Positions 18,022-26,474 are shown, numbered from the stretch's first letter. The stretch: DNA of 64,000 bases from Opitutales bacterium (GCA_029254745.1 JAQWWZ010000049.1:1-64000), one strand, 5' to 3'. Numbers and translations are program-made. Notes: a model not told the origin generated them from the sequence alone.

Positions 18022-18801
18022 CTAGTGAACTTTTATTTTCGAAGAGTAATCCCAAAAGCGATAACTTGATGAATCCTGTATGTGGTAAAGCCAGCTTTGG
18101 GTATAATTTCGAAAAAAGTAAGGGTATAATTCTTTGGTTGTGTAAAGCCACTGGAGCTCTGAATCATAAAACCAAATGGTGTCTACTTCGTTGGATTCTC
18201 CATATAACCACCCCAATTTTTGGTGGTACAACCAGGGAGAGTTTTCTGGGTTATAAAACAAGCCAAACCAGGTAGATTCATACCAAGCATTACCTAGATC
18301 ATTTAACTCATTTGGAGTAAAATACGATGGGATGGATGCTTCCTTTGCTTCTACATTTACAATTAATGTATAAGTCGGAGTTGCACTGCCTGCGTAGCCT
18401 TGGTACCGGAAGCCTGTAATTTCAATAGTATAATTTCCAGCTTGAGAGACTTTACCCGATACTCGACCTGATCCGTAACTTAGGTCTGTACTAAGACCCT
18501 CAGGTAAGCCCTCAATTTCAAAACTTTGTGCAGAGTATCTGGATGTATAGAACTGGTAGTCGAGCTCTTCTCCAACTTTTAAAGTAATTGAACTTCCTAA
18601 ATTAGATTGTACTTCGGTTGTGGCACCAGATAATGCATGAGTTACCATCACTCCTGTTGTCGCAGGGAGCCATGCATGGATTGATTTCATTAAGCAGGGG
18701 ACTGGTTGTAGTAAAACCCCGGAAAACGAAACAAGTTTTGGCAAGACAGATCGGGTTTCAACCAAAACAAGAAAGGAAATAAACAGCCTGATTTTTTTCA
18801 T
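18022..18801 (-). CDS. Secreted Ig-domain protein with C-terminal Trp/Tyr-rich repeats
   Basis: 259 residues from ATG 18801, directly after the DUF4266 stop (18803). The N terminus is a signal-like region, and a conserved-looking WLPATTGVMVTHALSGAT segment follows. Residues about 70-155 form a putative-Ig domain of the YDG/He_PIG type (FEIEGLPEGLSTDLSYGSGRVSGKVSQAGNYTIEITG). The last 80 residues are aromatic repeats (SPWLYHQKLGWLY, IWFYDSELQWLYT, QSWLYHIQ) like those in the fragment at 1-141. It also contains an SGAT tetrapeptide, as in the DUF3570 protein, but without the Asp three residues before it. The role is unknown; it is likely envelope-exposed. Confidence 0.6.
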   Translation of the reverse strand: MKKIRLFISFLVLVETRSVLPKLVSFSGVLLQPVPCLMKSIHAWLPATTGVMVTHALSGATTEVQSNLGSSITLKVGEELDYQFYTSRYSAQSFEIEGLPEGLSTDLSYGSGRVSGKVSQAGNYTIEITGFRYQGYAGSATPTYTLIVNVEAKEASIPSYFTPNELNDLGNAWYESTWFGLFYNPENSPWLYHQKLGWLYGESNEVDTIWFYDSELQWLYTTKELYPYFFRNYTQSWLYHIQDSSSYRFWDYSSKIKVH

Positions 18802-18802
18802 C

Positions 18803-19024
18803 TTAATTACACCCACATCCACTGCCGCCTGCTCCTCTTCCCCCCCTTGATGCTTCTCTTGAAAAGTAGGCATGATCGTTCATTTTTATCGAGAGCGGGT
18901 CGCGATCTGTCTTCATAACAAAATCCGCATGATGGTACCTATCCAGTGGGCTAACAGTAACTTTGGGTGAACAACCGATAAACAGGAGGTAAGCTACAGG
19001 TGCTAGGTTAAGCGCTCTTTTCAT
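18803..19024 (-). CDS. DUF4266 small lipoprotein with GCGCN C terminus
   Basis: 73 residues from ATG 19024 (19033 and 19039 are in-frame alternatives). LNLAPVAYLLFIGC is a clean lipoprotein signal with lipobox FIGC. The mature part is short: a conserved stretch (DRYHHADFVMKTDRDPLSIKMNDHAYFSREASRGG) and a Gly/Cys tail SGCGCN. This matches DUF4266, whose genes regularly sit beside DUF3570 and ApbE genes. Two Cys at the very C terminus could bind a metal or form a redox pair. The start overlaps the ApbE gene's 3' end by 17 bases, indicating translational coupling. Confidence 0.85.
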   Translation of the reverse strand: MKRALNLAPVAYLLFIGCSPKVTVSPLDRYHHADFVMKTDRDPLSIKMNDHAYFSREASRGGRGAGGSGCGCN

Positions 19025-19991
19025 AGATGACATAATCATAAAATCTGTTGCTGGTACAGGAGGAATTAACTGATTGGATACAGCCCTCTGTATCCCATTC
19101 CGCTTCAATCATTCGCATTCCTGCTTCAATACCACTCAGTAAACAGGTTGTTGAAAGAATACCAGATTTCAGACAGCTCGGGCTGATAATAGATGCGCTA
19201 AGATCAGAATGAATAGTGGGGTAGCCAGTACGGGGGTCCAAAGTATGACCATAGCGCTTTTTACTCATATCGAAAAATTTACGGTAATTTCCTGACGATG
19301 CCAGGGCATGGTTTTTGAGCTTCAACACATAAGCAGGTTGACCCTCTTCGTTGGGCTTTTCAATACCTACCCTCCAAGCTTCATTTTTATCTGCCTCCCC
19401 TGAAGCAAAAATATCTCCACCAAAGTTGATGAGAAAACGTTGATAACCCTGGTTTTTTAAAAGCTCAGCTACTTTATCGACAGCCAATTCTTTACCAAAG
19501 CCGCCAAAATCGAGGCCCATGCCTGGCTGGGCAAGAAAAATCTTGGTTTTTGTGAATTCTACCCATTCCCAGTTTACAAGATTACGGGCTTCAAGGATTT
19601 GGTTTTCATTTGGTACACTCTTGATGGCTTTTGCTTTTTGCCATAACTGAGTAAGTGGCAGACAAGAGGGGTCAACAGCCTGCTTGCTTTGAAAGAAAGT
19701 AAAAGTGGCAGCTCTCAATACTTCATAGTCTTCTGTGGTAATAGAAACCTCATTCTTTCCTGCTGAGAGATTTACTTTAGTGACCCAGCTATTTTCAAGA
19801 TAGCGAGAATAGCGCTGTTCGAAATTATTAACCCATAAGACTACTTGTTCGGAGATAAAGTCCAGGTTCTGATTTTCAGAATATGGAAGTAGGAGGCTGC
19901 AATTCGTACCAAATGCTTGAAAGCACAGTTGTGCACATTGTTCATCTTTTCTCAGGCTGTAAGGCTTGGTATTTTCTCCTAATACTGCCAT
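19008..19991 (-). CDS. apbE: FAD:protein FMN transferase (ApbE family), atypical
   Basis: 327 residues. ApbE attaches FMN covalently to Thr/Ser of target proteins using FAD and Mg2+. Family motifs are present: GMGLDFGGFGKELAVDK (157-173), GGDIFASGE (191-199), SSGNYRKFF (232-240) and HTLDPRTGYP (249-258). Two things are odd. First, no signal peptide or lipobox is visible, although many bacterial ApbEs are exported. Second, in the C-terminal metal-site helix (normally A-D-x-x-x-T) the sequence is SGILSTT, with Gly277 at the Asp position. Activity may be altered. It overlaps the DUF3570 gene by 13 bases and the DUF4266 gene by 17, so its target is probably encoded here. Confidence 0.85.
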   Translation of the reverse strand: MAVLGENTKPYSLRKDEQCAQLCFQAFGTNCSLLLPYSENQNLDFISEQVVLWVNNFEQRYSRYLENSWVTKVNLSAGKNEVSITTEDYEVLRAATFTFFQSKQAVDPSCLPLTQLWQKAKAIKSVPNENQILEARNLVNWEWVEFTKTKIFLAQPGMGLDFGGFGKELAVDKVAELLKNQGYQRFLINFGGDIFASGEADKNEAWRVGIEKPNEEGQPAYVLKLKNHALASSGNYRKFFDMSKKRYGHTLDPRTGYPTIHSDLSASIISPSCLKSGILSTTCLLSGIEAGMRMIEAEWDTEGCIQSVNSSCTSNRFYDYVIYEKSA

Positions 19992-21115
19992 TGAAAGCCG
20001 AGTGTGAAGACATTTGCATCCGGATAAACTTTTTGATCAGTAACCCCATCTTTTCCCTGCGTAAAATACCGATCGAATCCGGCATCGATGATCATGTCAT
20101 CTTGGAGGAAATAAGAGAGTTTGAGGGAGACAGTTTGAGATTCAAAAGAAGACAATCGATGGTCTGCGGAATAGTATGGCCCAGTGGTTGGATTGGGGGA
20201 GATCATATATGTTTCAAATTTTTGAACTTGTGGGTTGTAAAAGAATGCCTGCTTCTGGCAGTAGAAGCGGTAACTGGTGGAGTATGCCCAATGGTCTCCC
20301 CATTTTTTGATTCCTTCAAACTCAAGGGTATGTCCGCTCAAGTCATGGTTATCTTCGAAATACCTGTAACGCATATGAACACCCGCTTTAATCCAATCCA
20401 GGTATCTTGAGATTTCAGAATAAAAAACAAAAATTTCTCTTTCATCTGGTCTGTTTTCAGGTTCTAGGTTGATAATGGGTACTGGAGACATGTCCACTGG
20501 AATCCTTTTATACGGATCACTGAGATATCCACTTGGAAAAGAATATGATAAATTGAAGGCTATCGATGTAAATTTATCTAAAACACGTTGAATACCTAGT
20601 GAGAGAGTTGGATTATTTTTGCCCACAAAATCCCCATTTATATTTTTGACTGAATCATCCTGGAGAGAAAATCCGGAATTTATAATCAGGGTATCAGCTG
20701 CCAATTTGTGGGCATATTGGAGGGCGTAACTTCTGGAAAAATAATCAGGTTCATCACTGATGCCATACTCAAAGCTCAGGGAGTAGTTTTCTGTATTTTT
20801 ACTACATGTAAATAGACCAGCCTTTCTTACTTCCTCTGAAACAATGTTGAGCCATTCGTTGGGATCGCTGGCCTTGCTTTTTTCCGGAGGTAATCCGTTT
20901 GGTGTTGCCCCAGACCAGGAATCAATTGTGCCCAGAAATTCGATCGACCATCCTTCCTGTAGTGCCATTTCAGTCTCGGCATACCATGACCTTACCTCGA
21001 CCCGATCGTCATCCTCCAGCCATTCCCGATATTTTGCCCGTAATGCATTTTGTCCGTTCCCTTTATCTGTAAACAGATGAAAAGATAATAAAGTACATAC
21101 CCAAAGCTCACGCAT
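19979..21115 (-). CDS. DUF3570 family probable outer-membrane barrel with SGAT motif
   Basis: 378 residues from ATG 21115 (the track begins at 21133). A short signal peptide (LWVCTLLSFHLF) precedes alternating amphipathic strands rich in Tyr, Ser and Phe (YSLSFEYGISDEPDYFSRSYALQY), ending in FTLGFQWQY, a typical outer-membrane C terminus with a final aromatic residue. Near residue 65 is DSWSGATPNG, a hallmark of DUF3570. DSWSGAT resembles the D-x-x-S-G-A-T sequence on which ApbE flavinylates Nqr and Rnf subunits. The ApbE gene overlaps its 3' end. Family recognition is firm. Flavinylation is a hypothesis. Confidence 0.8.
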   Translation of the reverse strand: MRELWVCTLLSFHLFTDKGNGQNALRAKYREWLEDDDRVEVRSWYAETEMALQEGWSIEFLGTIDSWSGATPNGLPPEKSKASDPNEWLNIVSEEVRKAGLFTCSKNTENYSLSFEYGISDEPDYFSRSYALQYAHKLAADTLIINSGFSLQDDSVKNINGDFVGKNNPTLSLGIQRVLDKFTSIAFNLSYSFPSGYLSDPYKRIPVDMSPVPIINLEPENRPDEREIFVFYSEISRYLDWIKAGVHMRYRYFEDNHDLSGHTLEFEGIKKWGDHWAYSTSYRFYCQKQAFFYNPQVQKFETYMISPNPTTGPYYSADHRLSSFESQTVSLKLSYFLQDDMIIDAGFDRYFTQGKDGVTDQKVYPDANVFTLGFQWQY

Positions 21116-21202
21116 TGCCTTATTCTTGATCAAAAATTAAGGTGGTCAACCTTTCAACCCATAGAACCAAATAATTTTCAATTCCATAAAGGATAAATCA
21201 GC

Positions 21203-21589
21203 CTAGACAAGTTCGATTGTTGCTGTTTTGAGCATTTGCTTAAAGGGTCTCCTTTTTAGGTATTGTAGTGCCTCTTTGGGTCGCACCCACTTTCTTGCTC
21301 TAAAGGTAGACTCAGGCCAATCCTTAAATACCTTGGATACTTGGAGAGGATAGAAGAAGAACTTGGTGGTTCCCACTTTTATGGCGTAGGGAGTGGGAGA
21401 AATGTCACCTGCTATGCCTGCCTCTTCATAGGCTTCAACTTGAGCGGTTCGAGTGGGGCCAAGCCGTTTGATTAAATTGCCTTTTGGAAATACCCATTTT
21501 CCTCCTGATGTGGATACGATCAAGAATTCAACTTTTCCTTGTGAATTTTGTCTGTAGGGGATTACTCCCCATTTTTTTGTTACTTTCAT
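21203..21589 (-). CDS. Nudix hydrolase
   Basis: 128 residues. The Nudix signature region is FPKGNLIKRLGPTRTAQVEA followed by YEEAGI. The catalytic E-E pair is present, while the first Glu and the Arg of the canonical GX5EX7REUXEEXGU are Leu and Val, as in a divergent subgroup (QEAYEEAG type). The start WGVIPYR and the late strand FFFYPLQV resemble diphosphoinositol-polyphosphate or diadenosine-polyphosphate Nudix hydrolases. It is probably a cytoplasmic housecleaning enzyme for a nucleoside diphosphate-linked compound. It lies 87 bases upstream of the DUF3570 gene on the same strand, and 163 bases from the divergent ABC module. Confidence 0.82.
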   Translation of the reverse strand: MKVTKKWGVIPYRQNSQGKVEFLIVSTSGGKWVFPKGNLIKRLGPTRTAQVEAYEEAGIAGDISPTPYAIKVGTTKFFFYPLQVSKVFKDWPESTFRARKWVRPKEALQYLKRRPFKQMLKTATIELV

Positions 21590-21752
21590 CCCGCTTTTTG
21601 AAATTCCAACACCATATCAAAAACTAGCCGTTACACTCTTGGAAACAAGGAAATTCAAAATAGAAGAAAGGACTAACCAGAAAAAAAAGTATTTCGAAAA
21701 ATTAGTACTTCTTGCTCTTATTTTAAATTGAAGTAACCATAAAAGCCGGAAA

Positions 21753-22430
21753 ATGTTACATATATCTAATCTAAAGAAGGGCTTTCAGCGGACCGGTGAA
21801 ATTTTTTTGCCTGTGGTAAGTATTGATGAGCTTGTATTAGAAAAGAGTAAGATGGTTGCAATACACGGAGAAAGCGGTTCAGGAAAAACAACATTTTTAA
21901 ATTTGATTGCCGGCCTCTTAGTTCCAGATGAAGGAAAAATTTACTTAGACGGCATTGCATTGCATGAATTGACAGAAAGTAAGAGAGACTTTCTTCGGGC
22001 AACATCTATTGGTTATATCTTTCAATCTTTTCATTTGTTACAAAGTTGTTCCGCTCTGGAAAATTTATTGATTGCAATGAGTTTTGGCGGCCAAGCAAAT
22101 CAAGCAAAAGCCAAAGAAATGCTAGATCTGGTCGGATTAAAAGACCGCATGAGCCACAAGCCGGGAGATATGTCGGTTGGCCAACAACAAAGAGTTGCCC
22201 TTGCCCGTGCCTTAATTAACCAGCCATCCTTATTGCTCGCCGATGAACCTACAGGTAATTTGGACGCCCAAAATGCCCAAAATTCATTGAATCTTATGAA
22301 GGAGTTGTGTGCTTCCACGGGAGCTAGCATGATGATTGTGAGTCATGATCCGTATGTGATCCATGCCTTTGATCATCAAGTTGCGTGGGATGACTTAAAC
22401 CTAGTTTCCAAGCACCAAACATGTTCATGA
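21753..22430 (+). CDS. ABC transporter ATP-binding protein, LolD-like (second copy)
   Basis: 225 residues: Walker A GESGSGKTT, Q-loop region YIFQSFHLLQSCSALENL, signature MSVGQQQRVALARAL, Walker B LLLADEPTGNLD and H-loop VSHD. This is the LolD/MacB/FtsE class. The Ser-Val-Gly-Gln-Gln signature is a mild variant. It overlaps the FtsX-type permease gene by 10 bases. It is paralogous in type to the pair at 2066-6132 but with a normal-size permease. Expected site: inner membrane, cytoplasmic face. Confidence 0.9.
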   Translation: MLHISNLKKGFQRTGEIFLPVVSIDELVLEKSKMVAIHGESGSGKTTFLNLIAGLLVPDEGKIYLDGIALHELTESKRDFLRATSIGYIFQSFHLLQSCSALENLLIAMSFGGQANQAKAKEMLDLVGLKDRMSHKPGDMSVGQQQRVALARALINQPSLLLADEPTGNLDAQNAQNSLNLMKELCASTGASMMIVSHDPYVIHAFDHQVAWDDLNLVSKHQTCS

Positions 22431-23647
22431 TAAGGCCGGGCTTGAGCATTGTGTTATTTCTTGCCTTACGGGGTGTTCGTAAACATGCGTTTTCTTCTTT
22501 TCTTGCAATCTTTACTATCGCTATGGCAGCCGGGCTTTTTTTAAGCACCTGGAAAATAAATGACGAAACCAGGCGTGCATTTAATCACTCATCAAGTGGC
22601 TTTGACGCCGTGCTAGGAGCGAGGGGTTCCAAGCTCCAGATAATTCTTAATTCACTTTTTCATATAGAAGCTTCTCCTGGTAATCTTCCTTGGGAGCAAT
22701 ATGAAATTATTAAAAATACTAAGGGAGTAAAAGAGGCGTATCCTATTGCCGTGGGAGATAATTACCTAGGCTATCGTTTGGTCGGAACCGAACCAGAACT
22801 ATTAACACACCACGAGTGGAAATCAGGTCATCTCTATGAAATCCAAGCCGGGGGACGGGTATTTTCTCCTTTAGCTAAAGAAGCAGTTGTCGGTTCATTT
22901 GTTGCAGGTAAAATCGGTTTACAGGTTGGGGATCAGTTTCATCCCTACCATGGCTTAAACTTTAAAGAAGAAAATAAACATCGTGACATTTATGTGGTTG
23001 TGGGGATTTTGGAGGCTACAGGTACACCAGCCGACCGGGTCATATGGGTCCCAATCAAAGGGATTCAATTAATGGACGGACATGATAAGTCTATGTCGCA
23101 TTCCCTTAGTGCCGTTCTTTTATCGCTTAAAGGGGCAGCGGGATTTTCATTGGATATGAAATACAATAAGCAGGGAAACGTAGCCACTATGGCCTGGCCG
23201 GTTGCGTCTACATTAAGTAGTTTTTTTGACAAGTTTAGTTGGTTCCAAAAAGTGCTGGAATTGGTTGCTGGAATGATTGCCATTGTGGGGGCATTGATCA
23301 TTGTTCTCACTTTAAGAAGTTCGATGAATGAACGAAGAAGAGAATTTGCAATTTTGAGGTGTTTGGGAGCAAGCCGTCAGGTAATATCAAGTGTTATAGT
23401 CTTACAATCTCTTATACTTGCCTGTTTCGGTGCTTTTTCTGGCTTTCTATTCCAATATATAATTCATTTTTTTGTTTCTTATATCATCCGAGAAAACACC
23501 GGTGTGTTGATGCATGATTTTTCCGTTGGTATCATGGGGGCTTATGTTTTCGGGGCTGTGTTATTGATCGGACTTGCCAGTGGTGTTTTGCCGGCCCTAC
23601 AAGTTTACAAAGCAGAATTGTCTGAAAATTTGAAACAAAACACGTAA
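22421..23647 (+). CDS. FtsX/MacB-type ABC permease
   Basis: 408 residues. A first helix (FLAIFTIAMAAGLFLSTWKI), a periplasmic MacB-like core of about 230 residues (FDAVLGARGSKLQIILNSLFHIE), then three C-terminal helices (LELVAGMIAIVGALIIVLTL; VIVLQSLILACFGAFSGFLF; VFGAVLLIGLASGVLPALQVY) form the standard FtsX arrangement. The coupling motif EFAILRCLGASRQ precedes the third helix. With the upstream ATPase it should make a mechanotransmission-type ABC complex. It is followed 9 bases later by a DUF3299 gene. In some proteobacteria a similar ATPase-FtsX-DUF3299 set is tied to zinc metabolism, which is a hint only. Confidence 0.88.
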   Translation: MFMIRPGLSIVLFLALRGVRKHAFSSFLAIFTIAMAAGLFLSTWKINDETRRAFNHSSSGFDAVLGARGSKLQIILNSLFHIEASPGNLPWEQYEIIKNTKGVKEAYPIAVGDNYLGYRLVGTEPELLTHHEWKSGHLYEIQAGGRVFSPLAKEAVVGSFVAGKIGLQVGDQFHPYHGLNFKEENKHRDIYVVVGILEATGTPADRVIWVPIKGIQLMDGHDKSMSHSLSAVLLSLKGAAGFSLDMKYNKQGNVATMAWPVASTLSSFFDKFSWFQKVLELVAGMIAIVGALIIVLTLRSSMNERRREFAILRCLGASRQVISSVIVLQSLILACFGAFSGFLFQYIIHFFVSYIIRENTGVLMHDFSVGIMGAYVFGAVLLIGLASGVLPALQVYKAELSENLKQNT

Positions 23648-23656
23648 ATGTAAGAA

Positions 23657-24427
23657 ATGTATGGTACCATCCCGATGAATAAAACTTTTCTTCACCTACA
23701 GCTAAGTATCGTGGTTTTTTTATCAACCTTAACAACGAGTTGTGATAATTCCACTTCGCCACCCCATAAGGTTGATGCATCATCCATTGTGGGAGAGCCT
23801 ATCATTGACCGTCTAAATCCTAGTTCTGATGAGCAAAACACTTCTCTTGTGATAACTCAGAAAAGACTGGAAGGAAACAGTTCAAATGTTGATCGTAATC
23901 AAACTGCAGTAAGGGAAGGGTTGATCGTAAATGGAAAAGTTATCGACGAGAATGACCAAAATACATCCTCGGCAACCGATTATGGGGTACTGCCCCCAAT
24001 GGATGAAGATAGTGAATATACACCTGTTGCTTTTCGCAAGTTAACCCAATTTAAGTACGAAGTTGATTGGGAAACAGACGGACTGAACTTTAATTTCCCT
24101 GCCTATTGCCAACGAGTGCCCAAAGAGTTGAGGGGCCTAACTGCAAGTAAGGTTGGGATCGAGGGCTTCATGATCCCAACAATAGTGGATGAAAATAATG
24201 AAGTGAAAGAATTTCTCCTGTTACCAGATCAAATGAGCTGTTGTTTTGGTCAAACCCCTGAAGCTAATGGCTGGATTGTGGTTACAGCAAACGAAGGTGT
24301 GGAAGTTCTCATGGATCGAGTTATCCGAGTGTCTGGAGAACTAACAGTAGAAGAAAGGTGGGATGAAGAGTTTTTCGTGGGTCTATACCATCTAACCTGT
24401 GAAGAAATTACCGGACCATCTTTGTGA
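23657..24427 (+). CDS. DUF3299 domain protein, probable lipoprotein
   Basis: 256 residues; an internal ATG at 23675 (MNKTFLHLQL) may be the true start because the signal core follows it. The N terminus ends at Cys (FLSTLTTSC), probably lipidated though the lipobox is weak. A Ser/Asn-rich linker leads to a C-terminal DUF3299 domain: VGIEGFMIPTIVDENNEVKEF, LLPDQMSCCFGQTP, GWIVVTANEG, RVIRVSGELTV and FVGLYHLTCEEI. The conserved Cys pair in SCC could bind metal. It is co-directional with, and adjacent to, the LolD/FtsX pair, so it is probably part of that module in the periplasm. Confidence 0.8.
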   Translation: MYGTIPMNKTFLHLQLSIVVFLSTLTTSCDNSTSPPHKVDASSIVGEPIIDRLNPSSDEQNTSLVITQKRLEGNSSNVDRNQTAVREGLIVNGKVIDENDQNTSSATDYGVLPPMDEDSEYTPVAFRKLTQFKYEVDWETDGLNFNFPAYCQRVPKELRGLTASKVGIEGFMIPTIVDENNEVKEFLLLPDQMSCCFGQTPEANGWIVVTANEGVEVLMDRVIRVSGELTVEERWDEEFFVGLYHLTCEEITGPSL

Positions 24428-24445
24428 TGATCTGTGGGCAAAGAA

Positions 24446-25045
24446 TTACTTCTTGTCAGCAGGCTTAGTCTTTTTCTCTGGCTTGGCCCCAGCTGAAACT
24501 TTTTCCATAAAATCAGGATCTTTGACGGAACCATTATTTCCAGACGAACCTAATTTAATTTTATCCACGAATTCCATGCCTTTTATGACTTGACCCCAGA
24601 CCGTGTATTGGCCGTCCAGGAAAGGAGAAGGTTCAAAGCAGATAAAGAACTGACTGTTTGCACTATTAGGGCTAGCAGCACGTGCCATAGAGCAAGTACC
24701 TTTTACATGCTTGGTATCATTAAACTCTTCCTTTAAGTCCGGGAGATCCGAGCCTCCTGTACCAACTCGGCCTGGGTTAAAATCTTTTTGATTACCGTAT
24801 TCTATATCACCTGTCTGGGCCATAAACCCTTCGATAACACGGTGGAAAGCAACACCATCGTACTTGCCGGACGCTGCTAGTTTTTTGATTCGCTCAACAT
24901 GCTTGGGTGCTTTGTCGGAAAAGAGTTCAATCACGACAGGTCCATCTTTCAAGGTAATGGTAAGTGTGTCTTCAGGCTTGGGTGATTTAGCTTCGGTCAT
25001 AGCAATAGGAAGCAAGAGCAAAATAAACGCAAAATACTTCATCAT
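24446..25045 (-). CDS. Periplasmic cyclophilin-type peptidyl-prolyl isomerase
   Basis: 199 residues with a signal peptide (FAFILLLLPIAMTEA). The cyclophilin domain has VAFHRVIEGFMAQTGDIEYG, GTCSMARAASPNSANSQFFI and LDGQYTVWGQVIKGMEFVDKI, including the Arg, Phe, Gln and Phe residues of the active site. It catalyses cis-trans isomerisation of Xaa-Pro bonds during folding of exported proteins. The C-terminal tail is Lys-rich (AKPEKKTKPADKK). It stands alone, convergent with the DUF3299 gene (18-base gap). ATG 25042 is an equivalent alternative start. Confidence 0.92.
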   Translation of the reverse strand: MMKYFAFILLLLPIAMTEAKSPKPEDTLTITLKDGPVVIELFSDKAPKHVERIKKLAASGKYDGVAFHRVIEGFMAQTGDIEYGNQKDFNPGRVGTGGSDLPDLKEEFNDTKHVKGTCSMARAASPNSANSQFFICFEPSPFLDGQYTVWGQVIKGMEFVDKIKLGSSGNNGSVKDPDFMEKVSAGAKPEKKTKPADKK

Positions 25046-25147
25046 AATTGTAGTGGGTAAGGTGGGTTAAAAAAACAAATTATCATCGACTCTTATGACG
25101 AGGTCGACAAAAAAAAATCACAGAATTCTAAAAGCGAACTGTTAGTT

Positions 25148-26449
25148 TCACATAAGCCTTACAAGTGGCTGCCCTTTATCTGCTAAAGTAAAAGGTCTTC
25201 TCGTGGGAGAATAAACAATCTTATCAAGGGGCAATCCAAGTGCGTAAGCAATGGTTGCATTAAGGTCAGGAATCTCAACTCTCTGGTTGCTTACTTCTTT
25301 GCCCTCTTTATCAGTTTGGCCCCAAACTTGACCACCTTGAATACCTCCCCCTGCAAGCATGCATGAGAAAGCTTTGGGGTAGTGGTCTCTTCCTTCATTA
25401 ATATTTATATTTGGAGTTCGCCCAAATTCGGTGGCGAGGACAATTAGAGTTTCTTCGAGCAAGCCCCTTTTATAAAGGTCATCGATTAAGGCTGAAAGGG
25501 CTTGGTCCAAAATTGCACTTCTTTCTTGAACTCTTGAGAAGTTATTTTGATGAGTATCCCAACCACCCAATTGAACTTCAACAAAGCGAACCTGTCTTTC
25601 TACAAGTCTTCTTGCCAGCAAAACCCCCTGTCCAAAATTATCATCCCCGTAAGCTTCCCGAGTGGATACAGACTCCTCCTTGAGGTCAAAGGCTTGCAAA
25701 TCATGACTTTTCATAAGCCGTACGGCATCGTCATACATATCGGAGTAGGCATTTACTTTATCAAAATTATACTTTTGCAAAAAGGTATGGTCCAATTTTT
25801 TAGATAAAGATAAGCCATCCAAAAGTTTTTCATCTGTCATACCCCAAAGCATTTCGCAATTCTTGAGACCTTCGTTCGGATTACCAACAGTAAGTGGTTG
25901 GTGGGATGTGGGCAGGAATCCAGATAACGGATGACGGCTTCCTCCGCCGACAACAACAGCCCCAGGTAAAGTTGGGTTGAACCGATCATCCAGCTTGGTC
26001 ACCCATGCTCCCATACTCGGATGCACGATAGTGGCACGCTGAGCATAACTGGTATGCATAAAATAATTTCCTTGCTGGTGGGCTCCTTTGGTTGAAGTCA
26101 TCCCCCGAATCAAAGCAATTTTATCGCTATGATTAGCAAGAAGGGGAAGATTGTTGGCTAGTTGTATCCCGTCGGTCTTGGTCCTAATTGCAGTGGTTGA
26201 ACCACTTGCTTCGGTCAAAGGTTTTGGATCTAATGTATCTAAATGGCTCATGCCACCAGACATATACAGATAAATTACATTTTTGGCTTTAGGTGCGGGA
26301 TTTAGGGGGCGGTTTAAACCAAGCCCGGCAGCCTGAGAGGATAGGGGAGATACCCATGGTAGAATGCTAAGTCCCAGAAAGCTTTTGGCTGCCAAGCTAA
26401 CAAAACGTCGACGACTTTGCTCGTTTGAAAAAAGTAATGGTTTATTCAT
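25148..26449 (-). CDS. DUF1501 family Tat-exported protein
   Basis: 433 residues. SRRRFVSLAAKSFLGLSILPW is a twin-arginine signal. The mature protein shows the alkaline-phosphatase-superfamily-like DUF1501 pattern: KNVIYLYMSGGMSHLDTLDPKP, LIRGMTSTKGAHQQGNYFMHT, GWDTHQNNFSRVQERSAILD, LIVLATEFGRTPNINI and GRDHYPKAFSCMLAGGGI. These proteins almost always pair with DUF1549/DUF1553 proteins, encoded here 25 bases upstream. Such pairs are numerous in Planctomycetota and Verrucomicrobiota and are thought to act on complex carbohydrates, but their biochemistry is not established. Confidence 0.9.
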   Translation of the reverse strand: MNKPLLFSNEQSRRRFVSLAAKSFLGLSILPWVSPLSSQAAGLGLNRPLNPAPKAKNVIYLYMSGGMSHLDTLDPKPLTEASGSTTAIRTKTDGIQLANNLPLLANHSDKIALIRGMTSTKGAHQQGNYFMHTSYAQRATIVHPSMGAWVTKLDDRFNPTLPGAVVVGGGSRHPLSGFLPTSHQPLTVGNPNEGLKNCEMLWGMTDEKLLDGLSLSKKLDHTFLQKYNFDKVNAYSDMYDDAVRLMKSHDLQAFDLKEESVSTREAYGDDNFGQGVLLARRLVERQVRFVEVQLGGWDTHQNNFSRVQERSAILDQALSALIDDLYKRGLLEETLIVLATEFGRTPNININEGRDHYPKAFSCMLAGGGIQGGQVWGQTDKEGKEVSNQRVEIPDLNATIAYALGLPLDKIVYSPTRRPFTLADKGQPLVRLM

Positions 26450-26474
26450 GGGCCTTATTTCCTTTTGTCTCTTG

